This document shows positions 50,886 to 59,870 of a DNA stretch of 64,000 nt, in pieces. The notes under the pieces are model-generated. The model was not told where the DNA came from and ran no database searches. It saw only the letters and a program-made list of their open reading frames with translations. Positions within the stretch are counted from its first letter, which is position 1. Each line of letters starts with the position of its first letter. The position numbers and the translations under genes are program-made. Source of the DNA: JAIBJN01 sp963775505 (lineage in GTDB: Bacteria > Actinomycetota > Thermoleophilia > Gaiellales > Gaiellaceae); NCBI GenBank assembly GCA_963775505.1, contig CAVZIL010000007.1, forward strand, positions 1-64,000. Direction: 5' to 3'.

Positions 50886-52568
50886 GTGCAGCTCGCCTTC
50901 GATGCCGCCGACCGGCTCGTCGAGCTCGTCGAGGAGCGGCGGGCGCCCGTCGCGGTCGAGGAGGCTGCCCGCGTGCTCTTCGCGCTCGCGCATGCGCCGG
51001 CGGCGCTCGCGCGGAGCCTCCTGGAGGACGTCGTCGGCGGGGACTCGAGGCTGGCCTGGCGTGGGGCGTGCGTCGGGCTCGCGGCGCCGCCCGGGCACGA
51101 CCTGCCCCTCGAGGCTGCGCGTTTCGTCGTCGTCGACCTGGAGACGACGGGCCTGCGACCGGGCCAGTCCGCCATCTGCGAGATCGGCGCGGTGCGGGTC
51201 GAGGCGCTCCTGCCCGCCGGGACGTTCCAGACCCTGGTCGATCCCGGGGTTCCTGTCCCGCCGGTGATCTCGGGGATCACCGGCCTCGAGGATCGCGACC
51301 TGCGCGGGGCGCCGAAGCCCGCAGCGGCGGTCAGGTCCTTCCTCGCCTTCGCGGGCGAGGGAGCCGTCATCGTCGCGCACAACGCGCGCTTCGACCTCGC
51401 CTTCCTCGACCGTGAGGTCGAGGCGCTGACCGGCCGCCGCCTGGCCGGCCCGGTCGTGGACACGGTCGGCCTTGCGCGACGGTTGCTCGTGGACCGCGCA
51501 CCGCGTGTCGGGCTCGCCTCGCTCGCTCACTTCTTCGGCACTTCGGTCCGGCCGTGCCATCGTGCTCTGCCCGACGCCCGCGCGACCGCCGAGATCCTCG
51601 TCGCGCTCGTCGGGCTGGCGCAGGAGCGCGGCGCCCGAACGGTCGCGGACCTCGTCGTGCTAGCCGCCCCGCGGCGCCGCCGGGTCTACGAGAAGCGCTC
51701 GCTCGTCTTCGGCGCGCCGACGCGCCCGGGCGTCTACGTCTTCCGCGACGGCCACGGGCAGGCGCTCTACGTCGGGCGGGCACGCGACCTTCGGGCACGG
51801 CTGCGCTCGTACTTCCGCTCCGAGCGGCAGCGGCCGGCGGTCGAGGCCGCCCTCGCAGCCGTGGAGCGAGTCGAGTGGCACGTGCTCGGCTCCGAGCTCG
51901 AGGCTGCCCTGGAGGAGCTCAGGCTGATCCGCGAGCTGCGCCCGCCTGCGAACGCGCGCGGCAAGCGGGGCGGTCGCGGCGTCTACCTGCGGCGGCGCGG
52001 CGGTCAGGCGGTCGTCTCGGCGCAGCCCGGGCCGCTCGGGCCGATCGGAAGCCGGCGCCGAGCCGAGCGCGCGGCCCGGGCGCTCGCGGGTGCGACCGAC
52101 GAGGAGCTGGCCGCCCTTCTCACCGGGGGGCCGCTGCCCCGCCTGCAGGCGCGCCTGCACGATCTCTCGGACTGTCTTCGCTACGAGGACGCGGCCCGCT
52201 TGCGCGATCGCATCCAGGCGCTCGAGCAGGTGATCCGCGAGCTCGCCGCGTTGGCGCGCCTCCGGGAGCTCGAAGCCTGCCTGTTGGTGCCCGGCGCCGC
52301 CGAGGGATTCGCGCGGGCCGTCTTCGTCGCGTGCGGGCGCGTGGCCGACGTGCGAGCCATCCCGCCCGGCGCCGGGGCCGTGCTGGAGGTCCGCGCGGGC
52401 CTCGCCGCCGCGCACGCTGCCGAGCCGTCCTTCGCGCCCGAGGACGCGGAGGAGCTCCTGCTCCTCGGAAGCTTCGTCCGCCGGCCGCCGCCGGAGCTCG
52501 CCGTCGTGCCGCTCGAGGAGCGCGCGATCCTCGCGGCCGTGAATGATCCGGCTGCCGTAGTGGCCTGA
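50886..52568 (+). CDS. DEDDh exonuclease fused to a UvrC-like GIY-YIG nuclease
   Basis: 560 residues from GTG 50886. After a short N-terminal region, residues about 80-245 form a DnaQ-like exonuclease (VVVDLETTG, VAHNARFDLAFL, HRALPDARATAEIL supply Asp-Glu, Asp, His-Asp). Residues about 275-360 are a GIY-YIG domain (RPGVYVFRDG, ALYVGRARDL). A UVR-like helix pair follows (HDLSDCLRYEDAARLRDRIQ), suggesting contact with UvrB. The fusion is known in actinobacteria and fits Cho/UvrC-type incision plus trimming. The LexA operator upstream marks it as SOS-induced. Confidence 0.85.
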   Translation: MQLAFDAADRLVELVEERRAPVAVEEAARVLFALAHAPAALARSLLEDVVGGDSRLAWRGACVGLAAPPGHDLPLEAARFVVVDLETTGLRPGQSAICEIGAVRVEALLPAGTFQTLVDPGVPVPPVISGITGLEDRDLRGAPKPAAAVRSFLAFAGEGAVIVAHNARFDLAFLDREVEALTGRRLAGPVVDTVGLARRLLVDRAPRVGLASLAHFFGTSVRPCHRALPDARATAEILVALVGLAQERGARTVADLVVLAAPRRRRVYEKRSLVFGAPTRPGVYVFRDGHGQALYVGRARDLRARLRSYFRSERQRPAVEAALAAVERVEWHVLGSELEAALEELRLIRELRPPANARGKRGGRGVYLRRRGGQAVVSAQPGPLGPIGSRRRAERAARALAGATDEELAALLTGGPLPRLQARLHDLSDCLRYEDAARLRDRIQALEQVIRELAALARLRELEACLLVPGAAEGFARAVFVACGRVADVRAIPPGAGAVLEVRAGLAAAHAAEPSFAPEDAEELLLLGSFVRRPPPELAVVPLEERAILAAVNDPAAVVA

Positions 52569-52609
52569 CACCGGGCGTCTCTCCGAATCGCGCTCTAAGC
52601 TCCGTCTAC

Positions 52610-53545
52610 ATGGCTCAGGAGCTGGAGGCGGAAGCGCGCCCTGCGGTCGCCGCGCTGACATTCGGCGACCGGGTCGCCGCGGCGGTCGACGCCAAGCGGA
52701 GCCAGCTCCTCGTGGGCCTCGACCCGCGGGCGGAGCTGCTCCCCGTCGAGCTCCGCGGCGACGTCCACCGAGGTCGCGCCTCCGCTGCCGACGCGGTCGC
52801 GCGCTTCTGCAGGGGACTGATCGACGCCGTCGCCCCGTATGTCGTCGGGGTGAAGCCGCAGGTCGCCTACTTCGAGGCCCTCGGCGCCGACGGGATTCGT
52901 GCGTTCGAGGAGACGTGCGACTACGCGCGGGCGGCCGGCTTGCTCGTGCTCGCGGACGCGAAGCGCGGGGACATCGGCTCGACGGCGCGCGCGTACGCCG
53001 ACGCCTACCTCGAGGAGCGCGAGGAGCGACCGCCGCCGGTGGACGCGCTCACGGTCAACCCCTACCTCGGCAGCGACTCGATCGAGCCGTTCGTCGCGGC
53101 CTGCAGGCGCAGCGGAAACGGGATCTTCTGCCTCGTCAAGACGTCGAACGCTGGCAGCGCCGACATCCAGGACGCCGCGCTCTCGGACGGGCGGCCGCTC
53201 TGGCACCACGTCGCGGAGCTCGTGGACGTGTGGGGCGGGGACCTCGTCGGCGAGGGCGGGCTCTCCAGCGTGGGCGCCGTCGTCGGGGCCACCTATCCGC
53301 GGGCCGTCGGCGAGGCGAGGAAGCTGATGCCGCGTGCGATCCTGCTCCTGCCGGGCATCGGCGCGCAGGGGGGAACCCCGGCGGACGTGGCGCGAGCGTT
53401 CACGAGCGGGCCGGCCAGCGCGCTCGTGCCCGTTTCGCGCGCGGTGATCTACGCGTTCCGCGTCGACGGAGCCGACTGGCGGAAGGCGGCAGCGGCGGAG
53501 GCGGCGCGACTGAGAGACGAGGTGTGGGCGGTGTCGGGCTGGTGA
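52610..53545 (+). CDS. pyrF: Orotidine 5'-phosphate decarboxylase, type 2
   Basis: 311 residues, ATG 52610. LLVGLDPRAELLP, the catalytic DAKRGDIGSTARAYADAYL, and LLLPGIGAQGGTPADV mark the long mycobacterial-type enzyme. It decarboxylates OMP to UMP. A TAAGCT sequence lies 11 nt upstream. The LysM gene GTG overlaps its stop, so the two are cotranscribed. Confidence 0.95.
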   Translation: MAQELEAEARPAVAALTFGDRVAAAVDAKRSQLLVGLDPRAELLPVELRGDVHRGRASAADAVARFCRGLIDAVAPYVVGVKPQVAYFEALGADGIRAFEETCDYARAAGLLVLADAKRGDIGSTARAYADAYLEEREERPPPVDALTVNPYLGSDSIEPFVAACRRSGNGIFCLVKTSNAGSADIQDAALSDGRPLWHHVAELVDVWGGDLVGEGGLSSVGAVVGATYPRAVGEARKLMPRAILLLPGIGAQGGTPADVARAFTSGPASALVPVSRAVIYAFRVDGADWRKAAAAEAARLRDEVWAVSGW

Positions 53546-53928
53546 ACGCCGACCAGATCCGGATCTGGATCGCGCGGCTGGCGGCGCCGCTCGCGTTCTT
53601 CTTCGCCGCGACGGTGCTCGTCGTCCTCGTCCAGCGGGCGCTCGAGTCAGACCCGGGAGAGGCGGGAACGGACGGCCCGACGACGCAGGAGGTCGACACG
53701 ACTCCGACGACGACCGAGCAGGAGCCGACGTCGACGCTTCCACGTGGTTGTCAGAAGGCCCGTTACACGGTCAAGCGCGGCGACACACTGAACTCGATCG
53801 CCGAGAAGTGCGACGTCTCGGTCGAGGACCTGACCCTGCTCAATCCGCAGGTCGACCCGCTGACACTGAACCCGGGCGACAAGATTCGCCTCCACGCGGC
53901 ACAGCCGGAGGACGACGAGCAGGCCTAG
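53542..53928 (+). CDS. Membrane-anchored LysM protein
   Basis: 128 residues from GTG 53542. One N-terminal helix (LAAPLAFFFAATVLVVLV) is followed by a Thr/Glu/Pro-rich linker and one LysM domain (YTVKRGDTLNSIAEKCDVSV, then LNPGDKIRLH). It would sit in the membrane with the LysM domain outside, bound to peptidoglycan. The coupling to pyrF is positional; the D,D-carboxypeptidase is close by. Confidence 0.8.
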   Translation: MNADQIRIWIARLAAPLAFFFAATVLVVLVQRALESDPGEAGTDGPTTQEVDTTPTTTEQEPTSTLPRGCQKARYTVKRGDTLNSIAEKCDVSVEDLTLLNPQVDPLTLNPGDKIRLHAAQPEDDEQA

Positions 53929-54239
53929 GAGGCAGCGCGGCGCCGCAGGGCGCGCGCCAGATGGACTCCGGCGAGCGCGACGGTCATCACCGGGTTGCCG
54001 AGCGTCGTCAGCTCGACCGCCCCGGCCTGGCGCTCGCGCGGGCGTCTCGGGATCGTGAGGCTGCGAGGCGCGCTGCCGAGCGGGAGGATCCGCTCCGTGG
54101 CCGGGCGGTCGTCTCCGCCCCAGACGAAGACGCGGGTGGGGCGGAGCTCGAAGCCTCCTAGCCCTCTGACCGTCAGCTGGAGCGACCGCTCGACCCCGCG
54201 GATGCGGTCCGGCTTCGTCTCGCGCTGCGACCCTTCCAT
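53925..54239 (-). CDS. Hypothetical protein with a hydrophobic tail
   Basis: 104 residues from ATG 54239. RSLQLTVRGLGGFELRPTRV is followed by a polar Arg-rich centre and a hydrophobic C-terminal segment (LTTLGNPVMTVALAGVHLAR). No family recognised. It converges on the LysM gene with a 4-bp overlap and is divergent from the carboxypeptidase. Confidence 0.45.
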   Translation of the reverse strand: MEGSQRETKPDRIRGVERSLQLTVRGLGGFELRPTRVFVWGGDDRPATERILPLGSAPRSLTIPRRPRERQAGAVELTTLGNPVMTVALAGVHLARALRRRAAS

Positions 54240-54250
54240 GCTTCCGAGGA

Positions 54251-54256
54251 TAGCCT
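54251..54256 (+). promoter_or_regulatory. Leaderless -10 box, D,D-carboxypeptidase
   Basis: TAGCCT ends 7 nt before GTG 54264. Confidence 0.5.
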
Positions 54257-54263
54257 GACGGAC

Positions 54264-55427
54264 GTGCCGAAGCACGTCGCCGTCATCCTCGCCGCGGTCG
54301 GCCTGGCCGCGCTCCTCGGGAGCGCGGCCGCGGCCGCCTCCACGCCTCCGCCGGTCGAGGGCCGGGCCGTCCTCGTCGCGGACGGCCGTACCGGCGATGT
54401 CCTCTACCAGCGCAACGCGGACGCGCGCATGGCGATGGCGAGCATCACGAAGCTGATGACCGCGCTCGTCACACTCGAGCACGCCGTCCCGGGGGAGACG
54501 GTGAGGGTCTCCCCACAGGCGATCGGGCGCGGCGGCTCGTCAATCTTCCTCACCGCCGGCGAGCGGCTGCGGGTGCGCGACCTGCTTGCCGCCGCGCTGA
54601 TCCAAAGCGCGAACGACGCCGCCTTCGCCCTGGCCGCGGAGGTCGGCGACGGGAGCGTCAAGCGCTTCGTCGGGATGATGAACGCGAAGGCCGCCGAGCT
54701 GGGCCTCGACGGCACCACCTACGTCCGGCCGGACGGGCTCGACGTCCGCGGTCACGTCTCGACGGCGAGCGACACGCTCGAGCTCGCGCGCCTCGCCATG
54801 CAAGAGCCGCTGATCCGCGAGCTCGTGCGCAAGCGGAAGGCCGAGATTCCGCCCGACCGCAAGCTGAGGAGCTGGAACGACCTGCTCTGGACCTTCCCCG
54901 GGCTGATTGGCGTCAAGACCGGCCACACCGACCGCGCCGGTTGGGCGGAGGTCGCGGCCGCGCGCCGAGGGCCGAGGACGGTCTACGCCGTCGTCCTCGG
55001 AAGCCCGTCGCGCGCCCGGCGGAACACCGACCTGACGAAGCTCCTGGAGTGGGGGTTCGACCAGTGGGCGCGCTATACGGTGGTGCGCAAGGGCGAGCGC
55101 TACGCGACCGCCGCCGTCCCGCACGCGGAGGGCGAGCCGCTCGAGCTGGTCGCGGCCACCGGAGCGTCCGAGCTCGTCCGGCTCGGCGACGGCACGCAGT
55201 TCGTCGAGCACGTCGTCGCTCCCGAGATGGTCGACCTTCCGGTCTCCAAGGGCGAGAAGCTCGGCGAGATCGTGATCACCGACGGAGACGCCGAGGTGGC
55301 CCGGGTCGACCTGGTGGCGGCCCGCGACGTCCCTGAGCCGTCCCTTCAGGAGCGGATCGGCTGGTATGCGGACCGGGCCCTGGACGAGGCCGGCGACATC
55401 CTCGCCTCGGTCATCCCTGGTCTTTGA
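54264..55427 (+). CDS. dacA: D-alanyl-D-alanine carboxypeptidase (PBP5/6 family)
   Basis: 387 residues. A signal peptide (residues 1-27) precedes the S11 penicillin-binding domain with ASITKLM (nucleophile Ser, Lys), QSANDAAF (SxN) and VKTGHTD (KTG). A C-terminal PBP5-type domain follows (about 275-360), ending in an amphipathic segment. It trims the terminal D-Ala of peptidoglycan stems outside the membrane. Confidence 0.9.
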   Translation: MPKHVAVILAAVGLAALLGSAAAAASTPPPVEGRAVLVADGRTGDVLYQRNADARMAMASITKLMTALVTLEHAVPGETVRVSPQAIGRGGSSIFLTAGERLRVRDLLAAALIQSANDAAFALAAEVGDGSVKRFVGMMNAKAAELGLDGTTYVRPDGLDVRGHVSTASDTLELARLAMQEPLIRELVRKRKAEIPPDRKLRSWNDLLWTFPGLIGVKTGHTDRAGWAEVAAARRGPRTVYAVVLGSPSRARRNTDLTKLLEWGFDQWARYTVVRKGERYATAAVPHAEGEPLELVAATGASELVRLGDGTQFVEHVVAPEMVDLPVSKGEKLGEIVITDGDAEVARVDLVAARDVPEPSLQERIGWYADRALDEAGDILASVIPGL

Positions 55428-55438
55428 GCCAGCTTCGC

Positions 55439-55444
55439 TAGGAT
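55439..55444 (+). promoter_or_regulatory. -10 box upstream of the sugar kinase
   Basis: TAGGAT ends 8 nt before GTG 55453, the start of a nine-codon open frame, rather than near the kinase ATG at 55476. Confidence 0.4.
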
Positions 55445-55452
55445 CGCGCCCG

Positions 55453-55479
55453 GTGCCCTCTCCGCACCCAGTCGGATGA
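55453..55479 (+). CDS. Possible leader peptide (8 residues) before the kinase
   Basis: GTG 55453 opens a frame encoding VPSPHPVG; its TGA overlaps the kinase ATG as ATGA. With the TAGGAT box 8 nt upstream, a leaderless mini-gene coupled to the kinase is plausible. It could also be chance. Confidence 0.3.
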   Translation: MPSPHPVG

Positions 55480-56435
55480 TCGTCACCGTCACGCTCAACG
55501 CAGCGATCGACCGCACGCTCGTCGTTCCCAACTTCCAGCCGGGACACCGACACCGGGCCAGCGTCGGCTTTCCCAGCGCCGGGGGGAAGGGAATCAACGT
55601 CGCGCGCGCTCTCAAGCTCCTGGGCGCGCCGGTCGTCTGCACCGGCCTCGCCGGCGGGCGGACGGGCACCCTGCTCGTCGAGGAGCTGACCCACGAGGGG
55701 ATCCTCAACGACTTCGTTCGCATCGGCGGGGAGTCGCGGACGTCGATCGCCGTGCTCGACCCGACCTCGAACGCCTACACGGAGATCAACGAGTGGGGCC
55801 CCGAGGTGACGGAGGAGGAGCTCGGGATCCTGCGCGAGAAGATCGCCTACCTCGCCCAGCGCGCCGAGTTCGTGGTGCTCGCCGGCTCGCTGCCGCGGGC
55901 GGTCGACCCCGGCTTCTACGGCGACCTCGTTCGCGAGCTCAACCGCGGACAGCTCCTCGCCGTGGTCGACTCCGAGGGGGAGCCGCTCCGGCTCGCGGTC
56001 GAGGGCGAGCCCTACCTCGTCTCGCCGAACCAGCGCGAGGCCGAGGCGCTCGTGGGCCACGAGTTCGTCGACCAGGAGGACCTCGCCGCCGGGCTCGACG
56101 AGATTGCCGCGCTCGGGGCGCGCAACGTCATCATCACTCTCGAGACCGGCTGTTACGCCCTCCTCCGCGAGGACCGCGCCGAGATCCGCGTTCGCGCCGA
56201 GGCGCCGCGGGTCGAGCCCGTCTCCGAGGTGGGCGCAGGCGACACGCTTCTCGCCGGCTTCCTGGCCGCGCGGGTCGCCGGCAAGTCGTTCGAGGACGCC
56301 GTCCGCTCCGCCGCCGCAGCCGGCGCCGCCTCGGTGCTCGAGGCGGGCGCGGGCCGCTTCGACCCGCGCGAGGCAGGCCGTCTCTCCTCGCTCGTCCAGC
56401 TCGAGCAGATCGACCGCGTGCCGCACGAGCGCTGA
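55476..56435 (+). CDS. PfkB-family hexose/phosphofructose kinase
   Basis: 319 residues, ATG 55476. The PfkB signatures are SAGGKGINVARALKLLG near residue 30 and EVGAGDTLLAGFLAARVAG near 255, the latter with the catalytic Asp. Best fit is 1-phosphofructokinase or tagatose-6-phosphate kinase (VTLNAAIDRT opening). No fructose PTS genes are near, so the substrate is open. Confidence 0.85.
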   Translation: MIVTVTLNAAIDRTLVVPNFQPGHRHRASVGFPSAGGKGINVARALKLLGAPVVCTGLAGGRTGTLLVEELTHEGILNDFVRIGGESRTSIAVLDPTSNAYTEINEWGPEVTEEELGILREKIAYLAQRAEFVVLAGSLPRAVDPGFYGDLVRELNRGQLLAVVDSEGEPLRLAVEGEPYLVSPNQREAEALVGHEFVDQEDLAAGLDEIAALGARNVIITLETGCYALLREDRAEIRVRAEAPRVEPVSEVGAGDTLLAGFLAARVAGKSFEDAVRSAAAAGAASVLEAGAGRFDPREAGRLSSLVQLEQIDRVPHER

Positions 56436-56450
56436 CGACCCGGCCCAGGG

Positions 56451-56467
56451 CCAGCGGGGGGCGCTGG
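56451..56467 (+). terminator. Hairpin between the kinase and guaB
   Basis: CCAGCG (56451-56456) pairs with CGCTGG (56462-56467) around GGGGG, directly before the guaB -10 box. It may end kinase transcription. Confidence 0.4.
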
Positions 56468-56473
56468 TACGAT
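56468..56473 (+). promoter_or_regulatory. Leaderless -10 box, guaB
   Basis: TACGAT ends 9 nt before GTG 56483. Confidence 0.4.
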
Positions 56474-56482
56474 CGCTCCAAG

Positions 56483-57992
56483 GTGAGCGTCGAGCTGCGT
56501 CAGGACGAGATCGAGCGCCTCCTCGCCCTGGAGCGCAAGTTCGCCAAGGAGGGCCTGACCTTCGACGACGTGCTCCTCGTCCCCTCCGAATCCGACGTGC
56601 TTCCCGCTGACGTCTCGACGCGAACGCGCCTGACACGGACGATCGAGCTCGAGATTCCGATCGTCTCGGCGGCGATGGACACCGTCACCGAAGCGCGCAC
56701 GGCGATCGCGCTCGCGCGGGAAGGCGGCATCGGCGTCGTGCACCGCAACCTCTCGGTTCAGGCGCAGGCCGCCGAGGTCGACAAGGTCAAGCGCTCCGAG
56801 GCGGGGATGATCGTCGAGCCGGTGACGTTGCCGCCGGAGGCGCCCGTCGCCGCCGCGCTCGAGATCATGGAGACCTACCGGATCTCGGGCGTGCCGGTCA
56901 CCGACGGGGACGGCCGTCTCGTCGGCATCCTCACCAACCGCGACCTTCGCTTCGAGGACGACACCGCGCGGCAGGTGTCCGAGCTCATGACGGGCGAGGG
57001 CCTCGTGACGGTTCCGGCAGGCACGACGCTGGAGGAGGCGCGCGCCGTCCTCCACGAGCACAAGATCGAGAAGCTCCCGGTCGTCGACCCGGACGGCCGC
57101 CTCAAGGGCCTCATCACCGTCAAGGACATCTCGAAGCGGATCCAGTACCCCTCGCGACGAAGGACGAGCAGGGCCGGCTCCGCGTCGCCGCCGCCGTCGG
57201 CACGGGTCCCGAGGGGCTCGAGCGGGCCGCGGCCTCGTCGACGAGGACGTCGACGTGCTCGTCGTCGACACCTCGCACGGCCACTCTGTCGGCGTGCTCG
57301 AAGCGGTGCGTGAGCTCAAGGGCCGCTACGACGTGCCCGTGATCGCGGGCAACGTCGCCACCCCCGAGGCGACCGCCGCGCTGATCGACGCGGGCGCCGA
57401 CGCGGTCAAGTGCGGCATGGGCCCGGGCGCGATCTGCACGACCCGTGTGGTCGCAGGGATCGGCGTCCCGCAGATCACCGCCGTCTACGACTGCGCGCAG
57501 GCAGCCGCCCGCGACGGCATCCCCGTGGTCGCGGACGGCGGGATCCAGTTCTCCGGCGACATCGCCAAGGCGATCGCCGCCGGCGCGGACACGGTCATGC
57601 TCGGCGGGCTCCTGGCGGGGACGGACGAGAGCCCGGGCGAGGTCGTCTTTCACCAGGGCGAGCAGTTCAAGGAGTACCGCGGCATGGGGTCCCTGGGCGC
57701 GATGCGCGCTCGCCACTCGAGCGACCGCTACTTCCAGCAGGACGTCGAGGAGGTCGGCAAGCTCGTCCCCGAGGGGATCGAGGGGCGCGTCGCCTACAAG
57801 GGGCCGCTCCGTAACGTCGTGCACCAGCTCGTCGGCGGGCTCCGGCAGGCGATGGGCTACTGCGGCGCGGCCACGATCGAGGAGCTGAAGGAGGCGCGCT
57901 TCGTGCGCGTGACCTCGGCCGGCCAGCGCGAGAGCCACCCGCACGACGTCTCCATCGTCAAGGAATCCCCGAACTACAGGCCAGGTCGCTGA
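56483..57992 (+). CDS. guaB: IMP dehydrogenase (two frameshifts)
   Basis: About 503 residues when two missing bases, near 57148-57152 and in the C-run at 57233-57235, are restored; the piece between them reads ATKDEQGRLRVAAAVGTGPE. Two CBS domains (about 100-220) sit within the barrel. The catalytic loop GMGPGAICTTRVVAGIG has the Cys, and GGIQFSGDIAKAIAAGADTV and KEYRGMGSLGAM bind IMP. It makes XMP for GMP synthesis. guaA begins at its last base. As an essential-type gene it is unlikely to be truly broken. Confidence 0.9.
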
Positions 57993-59573
57993 TGGGAGAG
58001 GTAGTGCCTCTCCCGGTCAGCGAGCCTGCACCCGAAGAGCGCCCCGTCCTCGTCGTCGACTTCGGGGGCCAGTACTCGCAGCTGATTGCCCGGCGCGTGC
58101 GCGAGTGCCGCGTCTACTCGGAGCTCGTCCACCACACGACGCCTCCCGCATCCCTGGCGGCCAGGCGGCCGCTCGCGCTGATCCTCTCGGGCGGGCCGGC
58201 CTCCGTGTACGCGGACGGTGCGCCGCAGGCCGAGGCCGGTCTCTTCGACCTGGGCGTGCCGGTGCTCGGCATCTGCTACGGGATGCAGCTCATGGCCAAG
58301 GATCTCGGCGGCCGGGTCGAGCGCACGGACGGCTCGGAGTTCGGCCGGGCCGACGTGCAGGTGGCGCCGGACAGCGAGCTCTTCGGAGGCCTGCCCGCCC
58401 AGCAGGTGGGGTGGATGAGCCATCGCGACTCCGTGACGGCTCCCCCCGAGGGCGCGCGCGTGACCGCCTCGTCCCCCTCGACGCCGATCTCGGGCTTCGA
58501 GGATCCGGCGCGCGGCGTCTACGGCATCCAGTTCCACCCCGAGGTGCTGCACACGGAGCACGGCACCGAGATCCTGAAGAACTTCCTCTACCGCGTGGCG
58601 GACGCGCCTCCGGCGTGGACAGCAGCGGCGGTGATCGAGGAGGAGACGGCCCGGATCCGCGGCGCAGGTCGGTCGCGAGCGCGTGCTCTGCGGGCTTTCG
58701 GGCGGCGTCGACTCGGCCGTCGCGGCGCTGCTCGTGCACAAGGCGGTCGGCGACCAGCTCACGTGCGTCTTCGTCGACCACGGGCTCCTTCGCAGGGACG
58801 AGGCAGCGCAGGTCGTCGAGACCTTCGGGCGGCACTTCCACGTTCCGCTCCTCCACGTCGACGCGCGCGAGCGCTTCCTCGCTCGGCTCGCCGGGGTCGA
58901 CGACCCGGAGGAGAAGCGCAAGGCGATCGGCGAGGAGTTCATCCGCGTCTTCGAGGAGGAGGCGCGGACGCTCGGAGACGTCCGCTTCCTCGTCCAGGGC
59001 ACGCTCTACTCCGACGTGATCGAGTCGGGCGGGTCGGGCGACGGCGTCGCCGCGACGATCAAGTCGCACCACAACGTGGGCGGGCTCCCCGAGGTCATGG
59101 ATCTCGAGCTGGTCGAGCCGCTGCGGATGCTCTTCAAGGACGAGGTGCGCCGGGTCGGCGAGGAGCTCGGGCTCCCGGAGGAGCTCGTCTGGCGCCACCC
59201 GTTCCCGGGGCCCGGGCTGGCGATCCGGATCATCGGCGAGGTCACGGAGGAGCGGCTGGAGACGTTGCGGGCGGCCGACGCGATCCTGCTCGAAGAGGTT
59301 CGCCGCGCCGGCCTCTACCGCGAGCTCTGGCAGTGCTTCGCCGTGCTCCCGGCCATCCGCTCGGTCGGCGTGCAGGGCGACGAGCGCACGTACGCCTACC
59401 CCATCGTCATCCGGGCGGTCACGTCCGAGGACGCGATGACCGCCGACTGGGCGCGCCTGCCCTACGACCTCCTGGAGACGATCTCGAGCCGCATCATCAA
59501 CGAGATCCCGGCCGTGAACCGGGTTGCGCTCGACCTCTCGTCGAAGCCGCCGGCGACGATCGAGTGGGAGTGA
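57992..59573 (+). CDS. guaA: GMP synthase (one frameshift)
   Basis: About 527 residues after removing one G at 58660-58663, which joins ETARIR to AQVGRERVLCGLSGG. The class I amidotransferase half has GICYGMQLMAKDLGG (Cys) and IQFHPEVLHTEHG (His); the ATP-pyrophosphatase half has LSGGVDSAVAALLVHKAVGD, and the C-terminal dimer domain ends in PPATIEWE. It aminates XMP to GMP. The zinc-ribbon gene overlaps its stop. Confidence 0.9.
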
Positions 59574-59725
59574 GCAGGGTCGAGGCGAAGCCGGGCGAGT
59601 GCCGCCTCCCGGCCGACGAGGCCGAGGCGGAGGCGACGTGCCCGCGCTGCGGCGCCGAGATGACGTGGACGAAGGCGAGCTGGCACTGCCTCGCGTGTAG
59701 ATACAAGCAAGGCTGCTGCGGCTAG
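59570..59725 (+). CDS. Small zinc-ribbon protein
   Basis: 51 residues from GTG 59570, overlapping the guaA stop. CPRCGAEM and CLACRYKQGCCG form a four-Cys zinc ribbon with an extra Cys pair at the end. The N-terminal 25 residues are acidic. No function known; coupling to guaA suggests steady expression. Confidence 0.6.
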   Translation: MSRVEAKPGECRLPADEAEAEATCPRCGAEMTWTKASWHCLACRYKQGCCG

Positions 59726-59748
59726 TCCGGAGCCCCTTGTCTTGTCTC

Positions 59749-59806
59749 GGGGCACCCCGGCCCACCACCCGCTTTCGAGCCTAACGAGAGAAAGCGCACC
59801 GGTGTG
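59749..59806 (+). repeat. Double-hairpin dispersed repeat, copy 2
   Basis: Second copy of the element at 45796-45852. GCCCC (59732-59736) with GGGGC (59749-59753) makes the upstream hairpin; CACC-CGCTTTC with GAAAGCG-CAC-CGGTG makes the second, again with a different loop. It begins soon after the zinc-ribbon stop. The 145-nt gap (59726-59870) otherwise holds only the MFS promoter box. Confidence 0.7.
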
Positions 59807-59858
59807 TGACGTCCCGTGTCGACTTCGTCACTCTTGGTGGTGCGACGAGGCCGACGGA

Positions 59859-59864
59859 TAGCCT
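59859..59864 (+). promoter_or_regulatory. Leaderless -10 box, MFS transporter
   Basis: TAGCCT ends 6 nt before GTG 59871. Confidence 0.5.
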
Positions 59865-59870
59865 CGACCC

